DNA of 64,000 bases. Origin: Atrichornis clamosus. Taxonomy: Eukaryota; Chordata; Aves; Passeriformes; Menuridae. The stretch lies in NCBI GenBank assembly GCA_013400975.1, contig WBMZ01000343.1, forward strand, positions 62,001-126,000. Reading direction: 5' to 3'. The notes under the pieces were generated by a model that saw only the letters and a list, made by a program, of their open reading frames with translations, made no database searches and was not told where the DNA came from. Position numbers and translations under genes: made by a program. Shown here piece by piece: positions 42,321 through 54,900 of the stretch. Positions within the stretch are counted from its first letter, which is position 1; every line of letters begins with the position of its first letter.

Positions 42321-45300
42321 TGTCCTGGGCTAGGGCCCATCAAAGCCCATCTGAACCCCTGGAAATACTTGTATTGACTTCACTCTGCATGAACAAGGCT
42401 TCAACTCAATGTACAGACTCTGTCCAAGTCAACGGGAGTCCAAAAAGAATTCAGCTCAGCTTGCAGCAAATACATACATGTGCATGACCACAAGCAGAGC
42501 TACTCAGAAAGTGCTAGTAACAGCATCCTCACAGAAATTTAATGCATAAGAACTCAATTAGCTATAGATATCAGCAGGAAATATTCTTCTCAGCTTTCTG
42601 TATGAAAGGTCTACGGAAGCTAAAAGCATTTTCAGTTGCTTATAGGGGAAATATTTAGGACAAGCTCTTGGGCCCTACAGGATTCAGCACTGGAGAAAAG
42701 CTGTTTCACCAGTTTGTCCACTTCCCAAAACAAAACTGAGATCGGTCCACATAATTTACGTGAGTATTGGCTGGGTTCTAATTGAGAAAAGACTCATGCT
42801 TTGGGCCAGAAGCACATCTGGTATAGCCCTAAGGATCTAGTTCATAGCAGTAATATTTTTCTGCAGTTTTAAACCAGAGCTTCTACAAGCTTCGGTATGA
42901 AAACTCTTAGCTTTAGACCTAAGACATGGCAGAGTGTTGGGAGCAATTATCTGTACACTTTTCCCCTAAATATCACAGTTTAATATGCTTATGCCTCTTG
43001 TGGCAGAGAGGTGATCCCAGTTGAAACGCTGGGCTTTTTGTTAAATACTAAGCTGTGATTTTCCTGTTCTTTATGCAGTGATATAGAATCAGTGAGAAAT
43101 TGATGCATCTTTGCATATAAGTGTAAGTTATCATTGTCTTAAGAGAAGTGTTTACAAAGCAGTTGTGTGTCTGCCATTAAAATAACCCCATTTAAATAAT
43201 AAGGTATTTAGGAATGTTGTTTGAGGAATAAGAAATATTTCACTTTGTACCAGTTGCAATAACACACCTCAACAACTTGGCATTATTATTGTCTTTATGC
43301 ATAGTCACAAGAAGGGAGATTTGCACATGGTGGTTTTGTGTCTTTATGGGTGGATTTGTCTTCTACCTCTTCCATCTGTGGAATATAAAAGCTCAGGACT
43401 TTATGAGGCAAAGGTAATTTGAGACATAACCTTGTTCTACTTGGCAATTCAAAATTCCCTCATGAGACCAAAAATTTTAAAGTGTATAAAGATTAGGGTC
43501 TGTTTTCTCAATGTGGGTATATTAAATTAGGGAGGTAGATGGTTAAGCCAGGCACAATAACAAAGACCCCATGTAGAGCACAAGCAAGAGCCCAAGGTCT
43601 GGCTCAGCCTCAGGCACTGTCAAGCAGAGGAGACCACATTCATGGACACTGGGTGTGATAGAGGCAGGAAGCATGAGAAAACACAAAGCACTAAAAGTAT
43701 GTACATGGGAGCAAAAAATGGGGTAGCTGGTCAGATTGCAGGACTGTGTGTGTTTGAGAGAGATGACTAACCTGGGAAATTTACTGGTGGCTGATATAAT
43801 AACCTGTTTTCATAAGAGATCATTTTTTCCTCTGCTTGTTTGTGAGGTCTGCTTTGTTTGCATTTGTTTTCAATTATATTATTTGTAGGTGTTGCATTTT
43901 CCTGAGAAGTTATAACTTTGGCATATACAGTTGAAAACCAGTTTTCATCTATGCAAGAGGCATGCACTCAAGGCAATTAAAAGTGATGTGTTTGCTTTTT
44001 AATAAGGAATTAACTGTCACGGAAAATTATCTTGGCAAAAAAATCCAGTGAAGGCTGCCTTTACTATATGATATATTTTAGAAATGTCTTAGTATTCTCT
44101 ACACTGCAAAAATGCTGCCTGTCATTTCACAACACTCTGGGGAAAGGCTGCTGGATCCCACTTTTAATTGTGAAATGATAGGCACAGTTTCATGCATTGG
44201 GAGGAATGTAAAATATTTCCATTATAATTTCTTGCTTTTCTCCTGATCCCTACCTCTTCTGTCTCTCCTTTCTCCCTCACTACTCAGAGCAGCATTTGGG
44301 ATGGGAGAGCCATTTACCAGGAATACACATTAAAAGATTTCCCATGGAGTTTCACAGAAAATAGATATTGATTAAAGGACAGGAGGAACAGATTTTTAAA
44401 GAACAGGCTTAACAGGGGAAATTCAGCATTTGATACTGGAGTGTGGAGAGAAATGCTGGACCAATGCCATAGGGGCTGGCAGCTGAGGAGAGAGCAGAAC
44501 AGTGTGGGGTAGCTCAAAGAGGTCAAAATAACAAAAAATTAGCCTAAATATAATGTCCTGGCGCTGTTGCACTGGAATAGAGTCCAAAGGGAGATTCTGG
44601 TGTTTGAAGACCTCTGGACATAGGATTTGAAATGCTTCCTGGGCAAGAACTTTGCACTGACAGGGAGTTGGGTGCATGTCTGTCAGCTCGAATACTGTAA
44701 CCAGAGACACAGGATTGGTCATGAGCTGCTAATTTCCACATGGTGACCCCAAGAGGCTGCAGCACTCACACGGCCTGTTATAAATCCCCTGTGAAGAAAC
44801 AAGGTGCCCAAGAAAGATGTTTAACACATGGACGAAGAGACGGGAGACCCGACTTCCATGTATCACAATGCCACATCCTTCCTGGTTGTCTTATTTGCTC
44901 AGATGCTGAGTTTCCTCTGGAGACAGTTAGTTCCAGGGAAGCATCTCAATTATGTAGATTGGCAAATCACAGCTGTTTCTCAATCCAGATGTTACAAACT
45001 GCCTCCAGCAAGCTTCTCCTAGGAGCTGAGCTGCCTGTTGCTGATTGCACAGACATCTCCTCCTCTGCCCTCCTCTCCATACCACCTGAAAGCAAGTCCC
45101 CACTGCTCCTCAGTGCCACCCCACCAAGCTGGTTGTTATTATAAGTCAGGACAGATAAGCCTCAGTCTGGCAGTTCAGAGCTGTGGCTGAAAGAGAATTG
45201 GATCATTAAAGAGCTATGTGTCTTTCGGATTGATAAGTAACGTTTTCACTGCAGACAAGGACGCTCAGGCAATATGTAAGTTATCAGAGCTGTCTTCGCT

Positions 45301-46476
45301 TCCAGTTTCTGGGTCCAGGCTGTGCTGTGTTTCCAGATTGATGTTAGGCACTGATGTACATCAGCCAGCCACCTCCCCTTGCACCCAAACCCTGACGTGC
45401 CTGCACAACCTACAACAGCCTGCAGAGCCAGGGGACTGACTCCGAGGTTCCGTGCATAGGATCAAACACACCTGGAGGAAGCATAGCGTGACGTAGCTAT
45501 CGTGATACTCACCACAAAATCCTTCACTAATTGGGTGATGAGACCAAGAGAGATGAAGAACAGCTGGAGGAGCTGTACAGGAACTCATCTGCAGTTTTTT
45601 AAAAGCCATAGCTTCAGGGGAACTGTTGTTCTGCCAGTCACTGTTATGCATTACCAAATAAAAGGGCTCCTGTGCTCTCCTGCCTCAGTGACATTCCTAC
45701 ATTAAGGGTTTAATTGTCTCCTTAGCTGTCCCTGTCTGAGGGAGGGGGATATAGCTGAGAAAGAGTCATAGGAAAAGTGGTGGAAAACAAAGTATCTGGC
45801 CAGTACATTTAATTCAGTATGTAAAAAGCATTGGATCTCTTAAATGCCTTTTGTGTATCTGACCTGGACTAACATTTAGACTTTAGGTTTCTTCAAGAGC
45901 AATTCAATTAAGTTTACTATACAGAATTTAATTGTTTACTATATAGAGTTGCAACTCATAGTTTCCTGATAGTAATGCAGCTCCTTCCACTAAATTGCAT
46001 TTTTAAGATTAAATAATATCCATTCTTTTACCTATAAATGTATAAAATAATATTTCTTGCTCATTCACAAGGGAATTTGACACTGGATTGCCTCCTGTTA
46101 TTAAGTGGGTTGAATATTTTCACTACATCTGAGGAAACAAACCAGACAGGGGTCACCTATTCTGCAAAGTATACTTTAAAATGTTTGTTTTGCACCTCTG
46201 AACTATTTATTTCTTTTCACTGCCATTACAGAAAAATATGGTTTTATACTTAATAAACACCAGTGAGAAGCTTTCTATTCTTGTTTAAACAGAAGTAAAC
46301 TTGAAGACCTTGTCAAAACAAGTAGGTTAAGCTTGACTAATCAGCTGAACTCATTCTATTAACAGCCAAGGTGGCATCATTATTCCATTAAGCTTTGTCT
46401 GGAATATTGAGGGCAGATAATGTATCCATACAGAAGAGATTAAATCAGATCAACCTTTCCAAAATGAAAATACAAT

Positions 46477-46522
46477 AATGGTCATTCTTCTATTTTTCTA
46501 ATGGTCATTCTCTCTATTTCTT
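46477..46522. repeat. Direct duplication of about 23 bp
   Basis: AATGGTCATTCTTCTATTTTTCT is followed by a near-identical copy, AATGGTCATTCTCTCTATTTC. Confidence 0.6.
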
Positions 46523-48854
46523 CAGTCTGGGAAGGAGTATTGTGCCCTGCTGAACAAATAAGGACCAATTAAATTGAGACTTTTTCATTAAACTTACTTA
46601 TTTTGTGTTCTGAAAGAGTACAGTCGCTTTGTTAAGGATTGGTTAGGTGGAGTCTGAAGTGATGTTGTCATTCTCATGGAATATGGTCATAACTGTAGTT
46701 AAACGATGTGCATTGCTCTGAGCAGGGACATTAAATGCAGTCTGGTGCAATTAAGATAAGTGGGAAACAAAGGAGCACTTTTGATTTCTGTCAGTCTTGT
46801 GGTAGAAAGATATAAAATTGAAATAGAGGTTTCAGATTAAGTAAATGCAAATTTATCATCCTCATCCAAACCATGATTGATGGGAGCTCATATTTTGCCG
46901 TTATTCACCATTTCCTTCAGTCAGAGTCACTTAATCTAACAGTGTCTGGTGTAAAGAAGCTAAGTCCACTTAAGGCATCCACTGACAGCATTTGCATGTA
47001 ATTTTATTTTTTGTGATAGTTTCCTCTCCAGGTCTAACTGGTGTTTTTCTATGGTTTCAAGAGGGAGTCAAAATTTAGATATTTCTGTATATAGTTTCTC
47101 TAAGTGATCATAAGTAGTACTGAAAAATCCAGATGCTTATTCATGAAAACTCGTCCCCAGCAGAAGTTTCCCCCTCTGAGCTCTCTTAGGAAAATGTTTC
47201 CATCTCTGAATCTTTAGTTCAACAAACAAAAATGCAACAAAATCTTTACCTAAGAAGAATGGCCTGAAATTAGACACAGCTTTTAGCCACCAGCCAAGGC
47301 AACAAACTGCAACTGAAAGCTGCTATCTATTTCCTGCTGGAACCATACAGATAAGCAACAAGGACAAGCATCCCCAAGGTCCTAAGTATATGGGGTATAG
47401 GTAAGGGCTGCATAAACCACCCAGAACACAAGGGTCTAAGAGAAAATCCTGTATTTTAGCCTGCCTACCTCCAAAATATTAACAATATCACTGAAACATT
47501 TTTTCATGTTAGGAATGTGGAAGCATCAAATGGACAAATGATCCCTATTTTCTCAACAACTGTCATATACTGTAGAGGTATAGGGCACTCAGATCTCACT
47601 GTTTCAATAAAATCTTTAATAACCTTTGCCACAGTCCTTTGTTGCCATCTCATGGCACCTGTACTTTCCCGTTTGTAGTATAATCATTTATTGCAATGGT
47701 TTCTTACAAGTGTAAACACACATGACTTAAGACCTTGAGGGAATCAAATCAGTTCCATAACTTATAAGAACATTAATGAGGGAAAAATAGGCTACAATTC
47801 CCCATCTGCCTGAAATGTGTGTGTTAAAAGAGCTGTATGTGAAAGGGCACAGTGGATTAATAAGATGCTATCAGGTAAGTAGCAGGGGCTCCCTTCTTTT
47901 CTTACAGGTCATTGCATTAACAAGGGATTTACACTGTTGAAATCACAGCTAATCTCTGCTCTTGCTACAATTGACAAGCAGTGTGGTGTCTAACTTAGGC
48001 TTTACTTCTCACATACACAAACAGCTTCAAGATTTTTTTGTCACTGAAGGAGTGCACACACTCACGTGTAATTCAGAAGGGAACAGCTTCCAAAGAAATG
48101 ATAATAAAAAGTTCTGCTCTGTGACACAGCAGCATTTGAAAATAGTAGTTATTTTAATTGTCAGATTGTGTCCAAAACTCACTTCCAGTTTTGTTGAAGA
48201 ACGGAAGTGGTTTTAGAAATGAAAGATAAGTGTTTAATTTTGCTGATAGCTACTGTCTTTATTCACTCCTGCTTGTAATTTTGTATGGGGAAGTTCCCTT
48301 TCCATTCTTTTGAGCTTAAGGAAGAGCTTCCTTCCTGTTCAGGCTTCAGAGTTAATACGTGTTATTTCTTTTTTTGTTCAGGGAAATGAATATAGAGACA
48401 TTCCAACAGAAACTTCTTCAATAAAATGCTTTTACTTCTGCTGTGAGCAACCAATATGAGTTGATCTTCTATACCAGAAGAATCTTCACATGTGTAACCT
48501 CATCAGAAGCATCCTCTTCTGGCAATTCAGCAAACATCATCTAGAACTGAAATAGCCATATAAAGTGCTCTCTTGTCCTTCATGCATCTTGACTTACACC
48601 TGTTGTCAGAGCAGGAAGCAGTTAAGATAATAAAGCCTTCTATCTACTTATTTCAACACTAGTCTCTGTTAAAGAGGAATGTATAGCAAGTCTTCCAAGT
48701 GGGAGCAGCAGAGCAGTTGTATTCACTCTATTATGTGCACTTGAGGCAGTTGCTCTTTGCACAAAATAAATTCCAAACAAACAAACCAGTAAACTTTACT
48801 CAATATTTGTAATGTTTGCTTGTGGTTGAATAGCATTTGCTATCCATGGTGAAA

Positions 48855-48955
48855 GGGATTTTTCATGTTGTGGATAAAACAGAAAAAATGAATTTTGTCC
48901 ACAACTCACAACATTTATCCATATCATGTGAAAAGTCCACTTAAATGTGGACATT
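48855..48955. repeat. Cluster of nested inverted repeats
   Basis: GTTGTGGATAAAA (48867-48879) pairs with TTTTGTCCACAAC (48893-48905), 12 of 13 plus one G-U. A longer imperfect arm, GGGATTTTTCATG...GGATAAA (48855-48878), pairs with TTTATCCATATCATG...TCC (48914-48938). GTCCAC/GTGGAC (48935-48952) forms a further hairpin. Origin unknown; it could be a miniature transposon remnant. Confidence 0.5.
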
Positions 48956-51900
48956 TGCCAGAAATACCAAGTCTATATACTTAGCACATAATTTTTCCAT
49001 TTCTTACTCTTTGACTGGGCCCTCTAAGGTCTTGCTCTTCCATTTCTTATTCATTTTGTTACAAGTAGCCAAGAAACTGATGGTAAAATGAAAGAGATTT
49101 ATTGCCAGGCATCTCCTATTTTGTGATTCTATGAAAACCCTATTTGCATATGCAGCTGGAGGTATTTACATTAGGAACCCAGTTATGTGGCTGTGTTTTT
49201 CAGTGCAGATTTTGCAAGATATCCCCGTAGAGTTGCCAATCAAAAGTTTTTCTCAAATGTTCTCTCTAAATCATCTTGCAGTTTCACTGGCAGGATTATT
49301 CCCACCAAGAGCTGCAGCTAATACCTCCACACCAAAGGAAGCTGTGCTGCTCCTGTCTGTATGGCAAAGATGGGACTGCCCGGGGAGGGAGAATACCCTG
49401 GAGAAATCCTGGGGCTGGGAGAAGGGCTCATGAGCTCTTTTCTAGACCGCATAAAATGCTTTGAGTCAAGGTGGCAGCATGGTATTGAATGGCATTGGGC
49501 TGCAATAGCAATATTACCCACGGGTGAGAGACTGTGCTATGCTCCCACCTGTGAAGGAGCACTCTGTCTTGACAAGGGGTGAAGAGTTTCGACCAAATGC
49601 CATTACACAGATAAATACATCCCCCTTGCCTAACTCTTTTGGTTTCTTTCATAAAACAGTGTGTTTTATTCACCATCCTATCTCTAAATGCTTTTGTGTT
49701 GACGATAGCACACTGCAATCAATGTCTGCATATTGCCAGTATATTCACAATAAGGTAGATGCATTTTATTCCTCCAGAGCACTTGATATATGGTGCATTA
49801 TCTTGCATTTTAATTTTATTTAATCCTACACAACCAAAACACCAAGCACAACAAATCTGAGAAAGAACTACAGGAATTTACCTCACCAGGAAGTGCCTGT
49901 TCAAAGTAAATGCCTCCTCCTCTCTGATAAAGTACCAAGCCTAAATCTGAGAACAGAGACATTCACTCCATTCTCTAGTTTCTCCTTCAAGTAACCCAAA
50001 GTATTTGCAGAGATGGGGCCTTCTCTGCTTTGCCTGGACTATTGGCTCTAATACAGCAATAACTTCTTAGTACACCCAGCTTGTATTTAATTTTATCTTC
50101 TTCTCAGTTAGTCAGGACAGGAAAACTGACATTGCCTAACATGCCAGAAGTAAAGGTTTTTCTGCTCATTGTTACATTTTCCATAACTCCAAGTTTAAGG
50201 CCACCTGCTTCACTGCTTTCCTCATCATGTTTTCTGAATGTGCTTTCTATCTGTTTAGATCGTGGAGGTAATACATTTTTTCTGAAAGCTTTTGGGCTGT
50301 TTTTCCAAAAACTAGGATCTGCTTTTCCATTTTTTTGGCGTATGTCTCATTTACTAGAGCCACCTCTGAGGGAAGTCTAAAGGACTTTAATCCTAATACC
50401 TCTGTAGCCAGTTGTACAAAAGGGATGGATAGAGATGGAAAGTACCCGTTCTGCAGGCTCAGGCTTAGATTTCAATATATTGAGCAAAGAACATTGTTAG
50501 TCTGGTGTCTGGGGAATCTCCTGATGGAAATTTCTGTGAACATCTTCTGAAACCATAGAGTCACACAAAAGCAGCCCTGCCATGAAAAGGCAGGTGTTTG
50601 CAGAGGTTATCTGCTGACAGATAACTCGCTTTATTAGGGGAAATAGTCCTCCTGCCCACTAAGGGATCCTTGGAAAAATCACAGGGGGTAAGTTAAGTCA
50701 GTCCTTGGATGGTTTGGGTGGTATTTCCACTGAGGAAACCAAACATTCCCACTGACAAGCCTTGGGGAGAAAACTTGGCTTGCAGAGTACATCCTGTAGG
50801 AGCACCTGATCCAGGCAGTGGCCTCCTAAGGAAACCTGAGATGCTGCTCTTTGGTTTGGTCACACAGTAAGTGGTGTTTTTTCTGGATAACTTTGCTGCA
50901 GCTTTTTTTTTTTTCTTTTTTAAATCCCTTCCTGAGAATTTTGTAAGATTTTGCTAGTTCCTTGTTATCCACCAAACAATCATCAAAACTACTTGGTGTC
51001 TGTCAGCTTTTTGTTCTGTACGTGCGGACGGAAGAGAGCAAGATTGCTTTGCTGCTGTCCCAAGCAGTCCTTGCAAAAACAGCCTCTATGATGTCAAAAG
51101 AAACAGTAAATCTCTGGCATAACAAAAGAGAATCAAAGTGATTTACAAAGAAATGTTAAAGCGGTGGTTTTTTCCCCAACATACACACCCCACAGTATTG
51201 TAGAAAATTCCTTAAGCGATAGAAGTGGAAAGAGAAACAAAGTTTAACATTTCAGTGTCTTACTCAGCAAAGTTTTCTGGGGAAAACAGATCAGTTGAAA
51301 TAGTAAGCTTTGTTAGTTTTTCCATATTATTCAAATAAAGATATGTGAGCTACATATGTTCCTGTTTAATTTGAAGATTTTATTCTAAATACCTTTGATG
51401 AACATTAACTTGATATTTTTATTTATTAGTTATTGAAAAGAATAGCACACAGGGATAATGTTGAATGTGCTGTAAATCAGTGCGGTGTTTAGTTTGTAGA
51501 GATTTAATCAGAAAAGTAAGATTTGTAGAGGGAGGAAATATCTTTTGTTAACCTAACTGCCATAGTTGAAAAAAAGGACACAAATCTAAAATCTTTGCCC
51601 ATTTTTCTAATTAAGTCCTTCATTCAAATAAAAACATTAGTACCCTTAAACCACAAAAGCTACAGCAACACCAGTATGATGATACAAAAGATGAATAATT
51701 CGTGCACACATAGTCATGAATCTCTGTAACCTCATTGTCCACATTTTCCCCTCTGCCCAGAATATGGTTATCACACTCACAGCTAATGATTTTTTTGGAG
51801 AAAGAGAGGCTGTATTTGATGCATTTCATGAGGGAAATGAGTTTAGGCAGATAAGAGTAGCCTGTGTCAGCCCATGGAGCAGCAGGAGCATGGTGTGTGC

Positions 51901-54900
51901 AGGACAGATGCAGTACAACACAGACTTATGACCAGGAGCAAACTCTCCATTTCAAACCCTGAGCACTTGCAACAAACAAAAATAAAGCCCAGCCCTGTGA
52001 TCCTTGTTTGAGTATTGCTCAGGGTCATCAAGAGATGCAGGATTGAGTTTGAGTGACAAGTTCAGCCTCCTCTTAGGGCAAAGGTTTGAAATTCCTTTAC
52101 CTAATGAGTAATTGTATCATACCATGCCTGCTGAGCTGCTAATAGCAAATGAGAGACATTTTGGGACAGAAGGAAGCTAGGAGTCCTTTCTAATTAAGTG
52201 TGCCCCTCTCTGAGTCTATAGATAAATTCCACAATACTTTTCAGCCCATGCTTGCACACTACACCTTTTTCTTCTTTCCCTGTTTTTCCTGCATGCTCTA
52301 TCCACTGCTGTGCAGGCAGAAAATTCCTCCTGAATTCCTTTTGTGTCTGGTCATTCCATAGATTAAATCAGAGCCGCTTGGTTTATTATTAGGAATGCAA
52401 TCATCACTGCTATCAACATGTCTCTGGACCCTTCCTATTACTATTTCCAACTTTAATGTCCCTTTGAGTCCTTTGTTTTATCAAAAGTCCTGTTTCCTAT
52501 ATCTTCCTAAACTACGATCTGTGAATTTGTGCATCATCTGTTTTATCTCCAGTGCTTTGTCCAGGCCATGAAATCCACAAAATGTCATGAAATGTGCTCT
52601 GTTCTGCTCTTGAGGTATTGCCACTTGTCTCACACTTGAGCTGCATGTGTGCCAGGTCGTGTTGAGCCCAGGGGCCGTGCAATGGCTGAGGTGCTCTGTA
52701 AGGGCTGGAAGTGCCTCACCACAGATTGGCACCCCATAGCCTCTCTGCCTCTTGGTGAATTATCCCAGTTCCTCTTTGTGTCTCCATGAACAGGCCCAGG
52801 CCTTCTGTTCTCCTCACATCCCACGTGCTTCCCACCACTGCAATATGGATACCCGCCTCCAGTGTGCTTCAGTGTCCCTAAATCTTCTGGGCAGCACAAG
52901 CTGTGGCTGGGTGGGACATGCCTGCATGCCAACTGGCCAGCTAATGTGCACGGATGTGTTTGATGGCCACTTCCAGACTGAACAAAGGCTGAGCTCTCTC
53001 TGCATTCCCTTGAGGAACAGATGCTCCTCTGGCTCTTGTTTTCCTCTGTGGACAAATGGCTCAATCAAATGTTTGGGGACTGAACAACTTTGAACCCTGT
53101 GACTTTCTGCTAAATCTGATTGAACTGAGTGAATTGCATTGCAAAACTCTTGAGAAAAAAAGACACACAGTTCTTGAGAGCTGACACACAGATTCTTGTA
53201 CAAACAAGCTGCAAAAGTCATGTAGGAATCATTTTCTTAAAAAATAAAGCTAAAAATCTAATAGTCTGAGTGGAGCATGACATCAGGGAAACTGGATTTG
53301 GCTTCCTGATTCTGAGACTCAGCCTGTGCATTGCTGTAAATAATGTTGCTGACAGGCAGTTTTAAATTGCGCAACAAATGGACCAGGGCAGGGCTACTCG
53401 ATGGAGCAGAGCAAAACACATCCCCTGTTCTTTTCTGCTTTTTTGCTCTTTGCTGCCAGATGCCTCCTCCTTCCCCTTCCCTTACACAACCAAGTGTAAA
53501 GAAGAGATCTGCACTAGCAGACTTCTCCTGTCCTGAAGGGAAAATCAGTCCTCATGGTCCCCCAGATCTCCTCATGTGAAATATAGCCGGCTTGAACGAG
53601 CGGATCTCAGGCAGCAGTGTTGAACCCACCTCGTCTACACCCAGCTCAGGTGCTGGTCTGGGTCTGGTTCTTGTGTGTGGTTTAGTTCTGGTGCATCTAA
53701 AATTTCATGTGCTCACAGTCCTTGCAAATTCTGAAGAACAGATAATAAAGTAGTGGAGGCACAGAGTCAATGGGGAAGACTAGAAAGGGCTTGTGAAGCA
53801 AGGTTCATAGCGCTTATGCTAAAAGCTTAATAGAAACCAGCAGAAATTCTCTTAGGTCTTTGTTATAGTCCATCTTCCTGGAACCTCCTCCATGATGTGA
53901 ATTGAAGCTGTTTTGGCACTGGAATTTTGTCACTCTTCAGATATTCTAATTATCTGCCCTAGCAGGAGCCTGGTTTCCTAGTTCACTGTTTCTTTTTCCT
54001 CCCTTGAGACTACTTCTTGCGTGTGTTTCCACATCATTATGCGAACATTGAGTGCAAAAAATGTCTTTAATGTTTTAGCAAGACTGTACCTAGCTTATCA
54101 AGTAAATACAAATGTGTAAATCTGTAAAAAAAATCTGCTTTTTCACTGACCTTTAGGATGAATTTGAAAAGCACCTTGTAACATATGAAAAAAATCTGAT
54201 TTCCTCTCCCTTTTGTACTTCCTTACCTGACACACTGATGTGAAGCATTGATGTCTGATACTCATTTATCTGTTCTCCTCCATTTGGAGTCCAGTCCTCA
54301 CTGATTGTGATGGGGGTAGAAAGGGAGGGAATGTGGGTCCTCACAGAATTCAAGAGGGAAATGAGAAATACTGAAGAGATCTTGAAGTGACATTTTAAGT
54401 GTCAGGCAAGTTTTGAAAAGACTAAGTTAAACTCATTGGGATATTGTAAACAGACTTCAGAGATTTCAAGGACTATTTTGAATTAAGCTGGAAAATAGTG
54501 GCAACGCCCAGAATAGTGCTTTTTTTTGGAGCCTCTCATACGATGAATACAGACTCCTTACTCTGCAGAGAAAATTTGAAGAATGGAGGTATGGGTAGAT
54601 AAGCAGAGGTGCTGAGGACTTTGCAAGGTGACCACAAAAAAGAGAGGCCAGGGATGGTCTCAAAGAGGAGGCAGGAGAAGCAGGGCTGCTGTGGGGAGCA
54701 AGGGGACAGCAGAGCAGACGCCCCTGTGCAACCAGAGGCAGGCAGGGGACAGGGCTCTTGCCAGGCATCCCTGGGAGGGTTGTCCCTGCCAAAACTGCTG
54801 CCCTGAAGGCTGTAGCAGAAGCAGCAATGAGTCTGTGTCCTGAGCAGTGACCCAGGCAAGGGAAGCACCCAGGTCACTGTCATTTTGCCGTGCAGATGCT

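Larger units (their letters stand above)
39096..48854. other. Intergenic, no gene recognised
   Basis: No exon, CpG island or RNA gene seen. It holds two possible very old CR1 tails (41868-41925, 42252-42320) and small duplications at 46477-46522 and 45905-45955. Confidence 0.55.

Noticed and set aside
52481..53221. Overlapping 83-144-codon frames on both strands
   Set aside because: Three frames are open at once in a locally GC-richer segment, with no recognisable domain or exon borders.
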